Below the pieces are notes generated by a model, which made no database searches, was not told the origin of the DNA, and worked only from the letters and a program-made list of their open reading frames with translations. From Sorangium sp051521495 (lineage in GTDB: Bacteria; Myxococcota_A; Polyangia; Polyangiales; Polyangiaceae): a DNA stretch of 64,000 nt. Every line of letters begins with the position of its first letter. The stretch's first letter is position 1. Positions 1 through 8,773 of the stretch are shown here, one piece after another. The stretch lies in the NCBI RefSeq assembly GCF_051521495.1, contig NZ_CP150355.1:12400001-12464000 (forward strand), written 5' to 3'. The translations under genes and the position numbers were made by a program.

Positions 1-2
1 CC

Positions 3-3000
3 AGGCAGCTCGCGGCCGCGCTCGGCGCGACGCACGCGATGGGCATCGTCCACCGCGACGTGAAGCCGCGCAACGTGATGGTCATCGAGCCCCAGGGCGA
101 CCTCGTGAAGCTCATCGACTTCGGCCTCGCGAAGGTGAGCGTCGATCAGCTGCGCAAGTCCGTCGCGTCGCCGGAGTCCGCGCGGGCGGGGGCGGAGTCG
201 CTCCCGGTCCGGCTCACCACGGCCGGCGTGATCTTCGGGACCATCGCCTACCTCGCGCCCGAGTCGGCGCTCGGGATGGATTTCGTCGACGAGCGCGCGG
301 ATCTCTACGCGCTGGGCCTCATCTTCTACGAGATGCTGGCCGGCAAGCACCCCTTCCCGGCGAAGGATCCGGTCGAGCTCTTCAACCAGCATCGCAGCGC
401 GCCCGTCCTGGCGATCGCCGAGCGCTCCCCGGGCGTCGTGGTCCCGCCGGCCATCGAGGCGGTCGTGCGGCTCCTCCTCGAGAAGCAGCCGCGCGCCCGC
501 TTCGGGAACGCGGAGGAGGTGATCGCGGCGCTCGACGACGCGTGCGCCGCGTCGGGCATCGTGACGCACGAGCCGAGGGCGGAGATGTCGTCGAGGGGAG
601 AGATGACGTCGGTGCCCGCGATCGCGGACGCCGCGCGCGTGCCGAGCAACCGGCCGCCGCTCCCCAGCGCGGCGTCGCGCGCGCCCGAGGCTGACGCGGG
701 CGGCTCCTCGGCGATCGTCCTCGGGGATTCGTGCCTGGTCTCGCTGGAGGACGTCGCGGACGCGATGGCGCCCGCTGGAGAACGGGCGGCTGACGAGCCG
801 GCAGGGAGCGGCGCGCGCGCGCCAGGGGCAGAGAGCGCGCGCGCGTCGAGCGAGGCGGGGCAGGGCCGCGGGGCCAGCGTGGAGCCGGGGACGGCGCCCG
901 CGGAATCGGCGGCCACGGCGCCCGTGGAATCGGCGGGGGTGACGGCGGCCGTGGAGCCGACGGAGGGGGGCGATGACGAGGAGGACGCCCTCAGCCACTC
1001 GCGGCCGACGCCGGTGCGCAACACGCCGACCCTCGTCGCCGAGCTGACGCGAGACTCACGCCCGACGGCGGTGGGCGGCGCGGCGTTCATGGCGCAGGTC
1101 GCCTTCGCGCAGGAGGCCGCCAGGGCCGCCGCTGCCTCCGAGGCCGACGACTCGAGCGTGCCGGAGGACGCGCGTCCGACGACGGTGGGCGGCGCGGCGC
1201 TCATCGCCCAGGCCGCTTTCGCACGGGAGGCGGCCGGTGGCGCTCCCTCCGAGGCCGATGACCCGCGGCCGCCGAGCGCGTCGTCGCAGCGGCCCGAGGC
1301 GCCGGCGCGGTCGCAGGAGCCGCCGGCGCCGGAGGCGTCGGCGCTGCCGGTCTCGACGCATCCGTCGCCGAAGGCGGTGGAGCGGTCCGTCGAACAGCCT
1401 GTGGCAACGGAGGCGACGGGGCTGAGCGCCCTACGGTTGTCGCTGGACGACCTATTGTCGTCGTCGAGCCCGGCGGAGCGTCGTCCGGTAGAGCCCTCGT
1501 CGGCGAAGCCGTCGCCGTCGGGCGTGGAGGAACCGCCGTCGGCGTCTGCTGAGGAGCGGGCGTCGTCGAAGCCGCCGTCGGCGTCCGCTGAGGAACGAGC
1601 GTCGTCGAAGCCGCCGTCGGCGTCTGCTGAGGAACGAGCGTCGTCGAAGCCGCCGTCGTCGTCTGCTGAGGAGCGGGCGTCGTCGAAGCCGCCGTCGTCG
1701 CCTGCCGCGGAGCGGGCGTCGTCGAAGCCGCCGTCGTCGTCTGCTGAGGAGCGGGCGTCGTCGAAGCCGCCGTCGTCGTCTGCCGCGGAGCGGGCGTCGT
1801 CGAAGCCGCCGTCGTCGTCTGCTGAGGAGCGGGCGTCGTCGAAGCCGGCGTCGTCTGCCGCGGAGCAGGCGTCGTCGAAGCCGGCGTCGTCTGCCGCGGA
1901 GCAGGCGTCATCGAAGCCGGCGTCGTCGTCTGCCGCGGAGCGAGCGTCATCGCAGCCGCTGCCCGCGTCCGCTGCGGAGCCGGCGTCCGTCGCAGAGCGA
2001 GCGTCACCGAATCCGCCGTCAGGGGCCGTCGCGGAGCCGGCGTCGCCATCGCCCGCGCCGTCCGCGAAGGCGCAGCCGCCTCAGAGCGCGCCTGCTCCCG
2101 CGGCGTCAGCGTCCCCGCCGCTGGACGAGGCGCCCGAGGAGGACGCGGCGCCTGCCTCGGAGCCGACGTCCGAGCGGATGAGCGGCTCGCGGCCTGCTTT
2201 CGCCCCGACGCTGCTGCGGGAGCTGGAGGCCGCCGAGGCAGAGCGCGTCGCGCGGGAGCGCGAGGAAGAGGCCAGGCGCAAGCTCGCCGAGGAGGCAGAG
2301 CGCGCCGCGCGCGAGCGCGAGGAGAAGGCCAGGCGAAAGCGCGAAGCCCGGGAAGCTCGCGCGTCGGGGCGGGGCCGCGATGGCGTCGGCGGCCGCGTCG
2401 GCAGGCTCGCTCCGTACCTGGCCGGCGGCGTCCTTGCGGCGGCCGTGATCGCGGCGCTCGCCGGCGGTGGGCGCGCCCCGCCCGAGCCGGAGCCTCAGCT
2501 CGGCCTGACGAAGCCCCCCGCGAGCGCTATCGCCACGAGCGAGCCTGCCCCGGCCGACACGGCCGCCGTCCCGGCGACACCCGCGCCTGCCGCGCCGGTG
2601 CCCGAGGCCGCCGCGTCGGCGGCGCCCGATGCGCCTGCCGAGCCTCCGCCCGATGAGGCGACCCGGAAGGCGCTCACCGACGCTGTCAGGGCGCGCAAGT
2701 GGGTGAAGGCCGCCGACGCGATCCACCAGCTCGCGGAGCACGATCCGACGGCGCTCCGCGACCGCGCGATGGCGATCGCGGCGCGCAACGTCGCCATCGC
2801 CATCGCGAAGACGGGCGAGGAGCACGCCGACAAGGTCTTCGACGCGCTCTCGAGCCGCTTCGGGACGGCGGGCATCGACGTGCTGTACGAGATCGTCGAG
2901 ACCCGTGGCCGCTCCACCCCGGCCACCCGGGCCGCGAAGCTGCTCCGCGATCCGGAGATCGCCGCCCGCGGGACCCCCGCTGTCCGGATCTCCTTCGAGC

Positions 3001-3170
3001 TGCGCGACGCCACGTGCGGCGAGAAGCTCCCGTTCCTCGAGCGCGCCGTCTCCGAGGGCGACGAGCGCACCCTGGTCGTGCTCGAGACGACGGTGAGGCC
3101 CTGTTACAAGACGAACCGGACCATCGACGAGGCGATCAAGAAGCTGCGATCGCGGCTCGAAGGCGGGTGA
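3..3170 (+). CDS. Ser/Thr protein kinase, membrane-anchored, 5'-truncated by the window edge
   Basis: The frame is open from the left edge, so the N-lobe lies outside the window. Visible are the catalytic loop HRDVKPRN, the metal-binding DFG in LIDFGLAK, the activation segment ending YLAPES and the F-helix region DLYALGLIFYEML; the catalytic residues are intact. The kinase domain ends near base 540. It is followed by about 600 residues of Ala/Pro/Ser-rich linker holding a 13-residue repeat (AEERASSKPPSSS type), a charged Arg/Glu-rich segment (about 2220-2390), one transmembrane helix (about 2407-2470) and a roughly 230-residue C-terminal region. A kinase in the cytoplasm joined by a linker to an external sensor is the usual plan for bacterial Hanks kinases. 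The ligand is unknown. A hairpin follows the stop, where the gene converges with purM. Confidence 0.93.
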   Translation, partial: RQLAAALGATHAMGIVHRDVKPRNVMVIEPQGDLVKLIDFGLAKVSVDQLRKSVASPESARAGAESLPVRLTTAGVIFGTIAYLAPESALGMDFVDERADLYALGLIFYEMLAGKHPFPAKDPVELFNQHRSAPVLAIAERSPGVVVPPAIEAVVRLLLEKQPRARFGNAEEVIAALDDACAASGIVTHEPRAEMSSRGEMTSVPAIADAARVPSNRPPLPSAASRAPEADAGGSSAIVLGDSCLVSLEDVADAMAPAGERAADEPAGSGARAPGAESARASSEAGQGRGASVEPGTAPAESAATAPVESAGVTAAVEPTEGGDDEEDALSHSRPTPVRNTPTLVAELTRDSRPTAVGGAAFMAQVAFAQEAARAAAASEADDSSVPEDARPTTVGGAALIAQAAFAREAAGGAPSEADDPRPPSASSQRPEAPARSQEPPAPEASALPVSTHPSPKAVERSVEQPVATEATGLSALRLSLDDLLSSSSPAERRPVEPSSAKPSPSGVEEPPSASAEERASSKPPSASAEERASSKPPSASAEERASSKPPSSSAEERASSKPPSSPAAERASSKPPSSSAEERASSKPPSSSAAERASSKPPSSSAEERASSKPASSAAEQASSKPASSAAEQASSKPASSSAAERASSQPLPASAAEPASVAERASPNPPSGAVAEPASPSPAPSAKAQPPQSAPAPAASASPPLDEAPEEDAAPASEPTSERMSGSRPAFAPTLLRELEAAEAERVAREREEEARRKLAEEAERAAREREEKARRKREAREARASGRGRDGVGGRVGRLAPYLAGGVLAAAVIAALAGGGRAPPEPEPQLGLTKPPASAIATSEPAPADTAAVPATPAPAAPVPEAAASAAPDAPAEPPPDEATRKALTDAVRARKWVKAADAIHQLAEHDPTALRDRAMAIAARNVAIAIAKTGEEHADKVFDALSSRFGTAGIDVLYEIVETRGRSTPATRAAKLLRDPEIAARGTPAVRISFELRDATCGEKLPFLERAVSEGDERTLVVLETTVRPCYKTNRTIDEAIKKLRSRLEGG
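1532..1960 (+). repeat. 39-bp coding tandem repeats in the kinase linker
   Basis: About ten imperfect copies of a 39-bp unit encode a 13-residue motif of the type AEERASSKPPSSS. The period is a multiple of three, so copy number can vary without breaking the frame. Later copies are shortened to SAAEQASSKPAS. It is probably a flexible spacer between kinase and membrane. Confidence 0.85.
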
Positions 3171-3175
3171 GCCGG

Positions 3176-3196
3176 GACCGCGCGGCCCGCGCGGTC
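3176..3196. terminator. hairpin between convergent kinase and purM
   Basis: Perfect 9-bp stem (gaccgcgcg / cgcgcggtc) with a 3-nt loop, lying 5 bases after the kinase stop and 55 bases after the purM stop on the other strand. There is no T-tract, so this is a terminator-like structure only. Confidence 0.45.
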
Positions 3197-3251
3197 GCTC
3201 AGCGCATTTCCGCCGGCGCGCCGCGCCGCCGGATCGTCGGCGCCCGCCCTC

Positions 3252-4298
3252 TCAACCGAACAGCACGCGCTCCTCGAAGGGCACGTCGCCGACCGACACC
3301 ACCTCGCCGAGCACCCAAGCCTGCTCGCCGCTCTTCGCGAACGCCTCGATGGCCCGGTCCGCTGCGCCCTTCTCCACGACCGCGATCAGCCCGACGCCGA
3401 GGTTGAACGTGCGCCGCATCTCGGCCTCGTCCACGGGGCCGCCGCGCTGGAGCACCTGGAACACCGCCGGCCGCTGGTACGAGCCGAGGTCGAGCTGGGC
3501 GCCCAGCCCGTCTGGCAGCACGCGCGGCAGGTTCCCCGGGAGGCCGCCGCCCGTGATGTGCGAAAGCCCCCGGACCGCGTCGCCGCAGGCCGCGAGGAGC
3601 GCCGTGATCGCGCGGGCGTAGATCCGGGTCGGCGTGAGCAGCGCCTCCCCCACGGTGCCGCCGAGCTCGGCGACGCGGTCGCCCATCTTGAGCCCCATCT
3701 CCTTCTCGAGCACGCGCCGCGCCAGCGAGAAGCCGTTCGAGTGAAGCCCGCTCGACGCCACGCCGATCACCGCGTCGCCGGCCGAGATCCGCTTGCCGTC
3801 GAGGATGCGCGAGCGCTCGACGACGCCCACGGCGAAGCCGGCGAGGTCGTACTCGCCGTCCGCGTACATGCCTGGCAGCTCGGCCGTCTCGCCGCCGATC
3901 AGCGCGCAGCCGGCCTGCTTGCACCCCTCCGCGATGCCGCGCACCACGGCCTCGCCCACGTCGACGTCGAGCTTGCCCGTCGCGAAGTAGTCGAGGAAGA
4001 ACAGCGGCTTCGCGCCGACGGTCAGCACGTCGTTCACGCACATGGCGACCAGATCGATGCCGACGGTGTCGTGGACGCCCGTCGCGAACGCCACCTTCAG
4101 CTTGGTGCCGACGCCGTCCGTGCCGCTGACCAGCACCGGCTCGGACAGCCCGGCCGGCAGCGTGCACAGCCCGGCGAACCCGCCCACGTCGGCGAGCACC
4201 TCGGGGGTGCGCGTCGGCTTCGCGAGCCGCTTGATGCGCTCGACGAGCGCGTCCCCTGCATCGATATCGACCCCGGCTTCCCGGTACGTGACGCTCAT
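3252..4298 (-). CDS. purM: phosphoribosylformylglycinamidine cyclo-ligase (AIR synthetase)
   Basis: PurM closes the imidazole ring of FGAM with ATP to give AIR, the fifth step of purine synthesis, in the cytoplasm. The N-terminus MSVTYREAGVDIDAG matches the family, as do SGTDGVGTKLK (about residues 58-68), GGETAELPGMY and the C-terminal HITGGGLPGN. The ATG at 4298 gives 348 residues, the usual PurM length. A GTG six codons upstream (4316) is also open, but the ATG fits the family N-terminus better. No other pur gene is adjacent, so it is probably transcribed alone. Confidence 0.95.
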   Translation of the reverse strand: MSVTYREAGVDIDAGDALVERIKRLAKPTRTPEVLADVGGFAGLCTLPAGLSEPVLVSGTDGVGTKLKVAFATGVHDTVGIDLVAMCVNDVLTVGAKPLFFLDYFATGKLDVDVGEAVVRGIAEGCKQAGCALIGGETAELPGMYADGEYDLAGFAVGVVERSRILDGKRISAGDAVIGVASSGLHSNGFSLARRVLEKEMGLKMGDRVAELGGTVGEALLTPTRIYARAITALLAACGDAVRGLSHITGGGLPGNLPRVLPDGLGAQLDLGSYQRPAVFQVLQRGGPVDEAEMRRTFNLGVGLIAVVEKGAADRAIEAFAKSGEQAWVLGEVVSVGDVPFEERVLFG

Positions 4299-5040
4299 GG
4301 CAGGCGCATCCCACACCTCGGCGGCAAAGGGAAGCGGGCTCGCTCTTCGGGCTCCGGGCCGGCTCCGGCGTCGGCGGGCGGCCGGCCTCCCTGTCGGCGG
4401 CTCACTGCAATCGCGCGCGGGGCTCCGCGAGCACCGAGGACGCGGCGGCGCTCGCGGTCATGGCGGTCATGGTGATGGAGCGGCGGCGAGCACCGACGGC
4501 GCCGCCCCTGCCGCGCCGAAGACGTCCGGCCACCTCGCGCCGGCGCTGGCGCCGCGGGTGTCGCCGCCGGCAGACGCGCCGCCGCATGGCCAGGCGAGCG
4601 CGCGTGCTTCCCCCGACGGACAGCGCCAGCCCGTTCTACCAGCGCACGACGAGCGGCACTTCTGCGGGGAAGTGGTGCGATTTCCCTTCGTGACCGTGAT
4701 CCCACTCCAGATCAAGAGAGTAGGTTATCTCACGATCAATCGAGACCATGCCCTGCTCCACGAACCAACGCACGCCTGGCGAGAGTGGCGGGTTCTCGGC
4801 CGGCCATTGCAGACGTACACGCGTCAGTGTTCGGCGCGCGCCACGATGCGATCGCGACTCGATCGGGGTGGTCCGCTTGGTCGTCCAGGGCGCCAAAAAT
4901 ATCATGGGTTCCGCCAAGGACCTTCGCGGCGTCACGATGGGCATGCCGGTGCCCGCCGGCATCGATGAAGCGTCTGCGCGCCGGGCGCATGGGCTTCTCG
5001 GGCGACCGGATCGGGGGCGAGCGATGCGAGCGCATGAGCT
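4299..5040. other. 742-bp stretch with no secure gene
   Basis: Short ORFs exist on both strands but none is recognisable. The most protein-like is on the minus strand, 4636-4962: it contains GVRWFVEQGMVS and SLDLEWDHGHEG and ends at 4636, but has no clear start or ribosome site. It may be a small hypothetical gene or the tail of a decayed one. Base composition is less GC-rich than in the flanking genes. Confidence 0.4.
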
Positions 5041-5832
5041 TCAGAATTCTATCTCGCCTTCCATGTAGAAGACGCAGGCACCCTCCATCTCGACGCGATC
5101 GCCGCTCAGCCGGCACGTCATTTCTCCACCTCGCGGCGATGCCTGAAAGGCGCGAAACTCGCTCTTGCGCAGCCGCTTGGCCCAGTAGGGGGTGAGCATG
5201 CAGTGGGCGGCCCCGGTCACCGGATCTTCCGGTATGCCTTTGGCCGGAGCGAAGTAGCGGCTGACAAAATCATGATCGCCGCTGCCCGCGGCGGTCACGA
5301 TGAGGCCGCTGCGATCGAGGCGGCGCACACGTGCCATGTCGGGCGCGACGGTCCGGACCGCGCTCTCGCTTTCCAGGACGGCCATGTAGTTGAACGCATT
5401 GACAAACACTTCGAGGGGCACGAGCCCCAGCGCCTCTGCCAGGCCGGGCGGAGGCGGCACCACATCCGAGAACCGCGCCGGGAAGTTCATCAGGTAACCG
5501 GCGCTCGCCCTGGTGACGGTGAGCGGGCCGCTCGCCGAATGAAAGGTCACCCGGCTGCGAGCGGGCTCCAGGCGCTCCATGACGACGGCAGCGCTCGCCA
5601 GCGTGGCGTGGCCGCAGAGCGGCACCTCGGTCACCGGCGTGAACCAGCGCAGGCGGTAATCGGCGTCCTCGCGCACGAGAAAGGCTGTCTCCGCCAGATT
5701 GTTCTCTGCGGCGACGGCCTGCATGACCGATTCCTCGGGGCAGCTCTGCAGAACAACCACGGCAGCCGGGTTCCCTGTGAATCGCCGCGTGGTGAATGCA
5801 TCGAGCTGAAAGATGGGTGCGCGCACCGTCAT
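5041..5832 (-). CDS. PhzF-family isomerase/epimerase-like protein
   Basis: A 263-residue protein of the PhzF fold, two related domains in the diaminopimelate-epimerase superfamily. It opens with FQLDAFT...GNPAAVVVL, then NNLAETAFLV, where Glu48 matches the catalytic acid of PhzF, then TPVTEVPLCGHATLA and a C-terminal EDPVTGAAHC. PhzF itself isomerises a phenazine intermediate, but no other phenazine gene is present here. Most lone PhzF homologues have unknown substrates, so only the family is assigned. The gene stands alone, with weak ORFs upstream of purM on one side and a divergent lipoprotein gene on the other. Confidence 0.9.
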   Translation of the reverse strand: MTVRAPIFQLDAFTTRRFTGNPAAVVVLQSCPEESVMQAVAAENNLAETAFLVREDADYRLRWFTPVTEVPLCGHATLASAAVVMERLEPARSRVTFHSASGPLTVTRASAGYLMNFPARFSDVVPPPPGLAEALGLVPLEVFVNAFNYMAVLESESAVRTVAPDMARVRRLDRSGLIVTAAGSGDHDFVSRYFAPAKGIPEDPVTGAAHCMLTPYWAKRLRKSEFRAFQASPRGGEMTCRLSGDRVEMEGACVFYMEGEIEF

Positions 5833-6099
5833 CGTCGGTCTGCCTGCTGCGCCGCCCGTCCGCCGCGGCCATGCCGCTGATCTGCCCGCATGGGCGCCAT
5901 ACTACAGGGATTTGCGGCGTCCGTGAGCGCGATCTACTTCTCTGACGCGGGGGACTCTGGGAAGAACCTGGCGCAGCCGCGGCCGAGGCCGCCACATCGC
6001 GAGACAGCCGGCGGGGTCGCAAACTGTCGCGTACGCCTGACGTCGCTTCGGGGTATGTTGCCGCGGCCACGCGTCGTGGCTCGCGCGAAGGTAAACCCC

Positions 6100-7452
6100 A
6101 TGAGAGTCGGCGTCGCTGCCACCATCCTTGTCACCTCGTCCGTCCTCGCCGCCTGCTCCGACGGCGGCTCATCGCCCCGCGACGGCGGGACCGGAGGAGC
6201 GGCCGAATCCGGCGGCGCCGCGGGGACGGGCGCCGCCGGCACGACGGGGACAGGCGGCTCGGTCGGCGTGGGCGGCGCGGGCGGCGCGGGCCCTGGCGAG
6301 TCGATCGATCTTTGCGCGGGCCTCGTGCAGGACAAGGAAGCGCATCCGATGACCGAGCTCGCCAAGCCGGCGCTCGGCGAGGCCGTCACCGACGCCGAGT
6401 TCGGCACCACGATCCACCGGATCACGGCGGTCGCGCCGGACGGCGGGAACGACCCGGTCATCAAGCCGATGTACTCGACCATTTCGGCGTGGAACGCGGA
6501 CGAGTCGAGGCTCCTCCTCTTCTCGGTCGTGACCGGCGAGCACCAGCTCTACGACGGCAAGACGTACCAGTTCATCGAGGCGCTCGACATCTCGCCGGCG
6601 GACATCGAGCAGGTGTACTGGCACACCTCCGATCCCGACATCCTGTTCTACGTCGATGGCAAGGACTTCATCCGTTACCACGCCGGCGCCGGGACGAAGG
6701 AGGTCGTGACGACGTTCGACTTCTGCTCGGGCGGCGCGAGCGCGGGCAGCGACCCGCTGTTCATGTCGTGGGATTCGAACCGCATCGGCCTCACGTGCGA
6801 CGATCAGGTGTTCATCTATGATATCGGCCAAAATACGGTGCTCGCGAGGAAGACGCTCGACGAGAACCCCGCCCAGGTAGCGCCGAGCGGGACGCTCGCG
6901 TTCCTGAGCGACAGCGGCGGCGTGACCGATCCGCGGCTGAACGTCGTGCGTACGCTCGACCTCTTGGAGCCGTACGGCCACGCGTCGCTGAGCATGGTGA
7001 ACGGTCACGACACCTGGAACGGGGCCGTCTACGATCCCGGTCCCGGCGGCAATGACGACATCGGGCTCCTCGTGACATGGGATCTCGCGGAAGGGACTTC
7101 GAAGGTGGTCATCGGCCTGGAGACGGGGTGGCCCTATCCGCCGACAGGGCACATCTCGGGGATGGCGTACAAGCAGCCGGGCTGGGTGTTCGTGTCGTCG
7201 ATCGGCGATGCGTCGGGCAGAGGGGTGCTCGACATGGAGAATCTGATCGCCGACACGAGCACGGGCAAGGTCTGCCGGATTGGCCGCCACCGGAGCTGGG
7301 GCAAGGAGAACACCCACCTCGCCGAGCCGTACTGGGCCGAGCCGCACACCGTGCCCAGCCCCAGCGGCACGCGCGCCGTGTTCGGGAGCGACTGGGGCAA
7401 CGGTGATACCGTCGACGCCTACGTGATCGAGCTGCCCAGCTACAGGCCGTGA
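6100..7452 (+). CDS. lipoprotein with predicted beta-propeller domain
   Basis: The start is the ATG at 6100, preceded by a GAAGG ribosome site. The frame is open further upstream, but that stretch lacks protein character. A signal peptide MRVGVAATILVTSSVLAAC has a lipobox ending at Cys19, then a Gly/Ala/Thr-rich linker of about 45 residues, then about 380 residues of repeating WNADESRLLLFS and IFIYDI-type strands. This pattern suggests a WD40/TolB-like propeller, possibly related to oligogalacturonate-lyase-type propellers. No catalytic site is recognised. It is expected on the outside of a membrane. A 47-bp duplication follows 19 bases after the stop. Confidence 0.8.
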   Translation: MRVGVAATILVTSSVLAACSDGGSSPRDGGTGGAAESGGAAGTGAAGTTGTGGSVGVGGAGGAGPGESIDLCAGLVQDKEAHPMTELAKPALGEAVTDAEFGTTIHRITAVAPDGGNDPVIKPMYSTISAWNADESRLLLFSVVTGEHQLYDGKTYQFIEALDISPADIEQVYWHTSDPDILFYVDGKDFIRYHAGAGTKEVVTTFDFCSGGASAGSDPLFMSWDSNRIGLTCDDQVFIYDIGQNTVLARKTLDENPAQVAPSGTLAFLSDSGGVTDPRLNVVRTLDLLEPYGHASLSMVNGHDTWNGAVYDPGPGGNDDIGLLVTWDLAEGTSKVVIGLETGWPYPPTGHISGMAYKQPGWVFVSSIGDASGRGVLDMENLIADTSTGKVCRIGRHRSWGKENTHLAEPYWAEPHTVPSPSGTRAVFGSDWGNGDTVDAYVIELPSYRP

Positions 7453-7471
7453 TGACGGGTCGCGGCTGGTC

Positions 7472-7565
7472 GCGCCCGCCTGCCGGAGGTGTTCCCGGTC
7501 GTGCCGGCGCTGCCGATCGCGCCCGCCTGCCGGAGGTGTTCCCGGTCGTGCCGGCGCTGCCGATC
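7472..7565. repeat. two perfect 47-bp tandem copies
   Basis: The copies at 7472-7518 and 7519-7565 are identical by eye (begin gcgcccgcctgccggaggtg). The period is not a multiple of three and lies outside the assigned genes, so it is probably a recent replication-slippage duplication between the lipoprotein gene and the Nudix gene. Confidence 0.9.
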
Positions 7566-7713
7566 GCGCCCCCGCTCCCGCCGCCACCGGAGCTCGTGTC
7601 CGAGGGTGAGAAATCCCAGCCGACCAAGGCAATGAAGACGCCGGAGGGAAGCGCAGCGTCGAGCGTGTCGTTCGCCCTTGTCTTGCGCGCCGCGACCGAC
7701 ATCCTACGCGCCC

Positions 7714-8142
7714 ATGTCCGCCACGCCCGAGCCCGCTCCTCCCCTCGTCCTCGTCGCCGCCGCCGTCATCATCGAGCGCGGCCGCGTCCTGCTCACGCAG
7801 CGCAAGGCGGGCGCGCACCTCGAGGGTGCCTGGGAGTTCCCCGGCGGCAAGGTCGAGGCCGACGAGGATCCTCGAGACGCCCTGATCCGCGAGCTGCGCG
7901 AGGAGATCGGCGTCGAGGCCCGGGTCGGCGACATCGTCGAGGTGACCTACCACCGCTATCCGAAGAAGCCGGTGCTCCTCCTCTTCTACGCCGCCTCGCT
8001 CGTCGAGGGCTCGCCCGCGCCCGCCGCGCTCGACGTCGCCGCCGTGCGCTGGGCCGAGGCGGAGGATCTACGGGACGAGCTCTTCCCCCCTGCCGACGTC
8101 GCGGTGCTCGCCAAGGTGCGCGCGCGCCTCGCGGGAGCCTAG
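7714..8142 (+). CDS. Nudix hydrolase, MutT type
   Basis: A 142-residue protein with a perfect Nudix box at about residues 45-67 (G-x5-E-x7-RELREEIGV). The flanks LLTQRKAGAHLEGAWEFPGG and RWAEAEDLRDELFPPAD match MutT-like 8-oxo-dGTP diphosphatases that sanitise the nucleotide pool. The substrate is inferred from the family only. The ATG at 7714 starts the MSATPEP sequence. A longer start at 7678 is possible, but homology to the decayed copy at 15.3 kb makes 7714 attractive. No clear Shine-Dalgarno is seen. A hairpin follows the stop. Confidence 0.9.
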   Translation: MSATPEPAPPLVLVAAAVIIERGRVLLTQRKAGAHLEGAWEFPGGKVEADEDPRDALIRELREEIGVEARVGDIVEVTYHRYPKKPVLLLFYAASLVEGSPAPAALDVAAVRWAEAEDLRDELFPPADVAVLAKVRARLAGA

Positions 8143-8146
8143 CCCC

Positions 8147-8178
8147 GCGCCGCCCGAGGGCGAACGGGCGGCGGCGCG
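8147..8178. terminator. terminator-like hairpin after the Nudix gene
   Basis: GC-rich inverted repeat (gcgccgcccg against cgggcggcggcgc, with a small bulge) between the convergent Nudix and DoxX genes. No T-tract. Confidence 0.4.
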
Positions 8179-8194
8179 CGGTCGCCGCTTCACG

Positions 8195-8677
8195 TCAGGC
8201 GTGTCCTCGCAGCCTTCGTCGACGGGCCATCAGCGCGTCGACGGAGAACGCGCCTGCGCCGCCGAGCGCGAGGGAGAGCAGCCCCGCGATGTACAGCAGG
8301 TTGATCTCGTACCCGGGAGGGCCAAATACAGGCCCATCCGCCGTCAGTCCGATCGTGTTGACGGAGCTGAAGCCGTGCTTGAGATGGACGGAGAGCATCG
8401 CCGCCAGCATCGTGGCGATGAGAGGAACGGCGGCGATCGCGGCGAATGCGCCCGCGAGCACGGCGATGCCGCCGAGGAGCTCCACGAAGGGCACCACCCA
8501 GGACATGAGCTTCGAGAAGGGGACGCCGATCTGGGCGAGCAACGTCTCGAATCGGGCGGGCCCTCTGCTGAGCTTCACCCAGCCGTGCACCATGAATCCA
8601 TAGCCCATGACCAGGCGCATGAGCAGGGGCGCCCATGGGCTGGTTCGCGCTTGGGAGATCGATGTTCTGTTGCTCAT
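8195..8677 (-). CDS. DoxX-family membrane protein
   Basis: A 160-residue protein with about four hydrophobic helices. It contains LMRLVMGYGFMVHGWVKL, VVPFVELLGGIAVLAGAF and MLAAMLSVHLKHGF, typical of DoxX/DoxD-family inner-membrane proteins. Members have been linked to thiosulfate-quinone oxidoreductase in archaea and to redox homeostasis in bacteria; the role here is unknown. An AGGAG lies about 11 nt before the ATG. It stands upstream of the divergent Nudix terminator region and shares its strand with the CcdA-thioredoxin gene, 96 bases away. C-terminal Arg-rich tail. Confidence 0.85.
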   Translation of the reverse strand: MSNRTSISQARTSPWAPLLMRLVMGYGFMVHGWVKLSRGPARFETLLAQIGVPFSKLMSWVVPFVELLGGIAVLAGAFAAIAAVPLIATMLAAMLSVHLKHGFSSVNTIGLTADGPVFGPPGYEINLLYIAGLLSLALGGAGAFSVDALMARRRRLRGHA

Positions 8678-8773
8678 CCGGACGATATCTCCTGCCCGAC
8701 AGGGTACAAGACACCCCCACGAAGCTCGGGAGGCCGGCGGGGATGATGAGAGGGCGAGCTCCGCTTTCGGGGC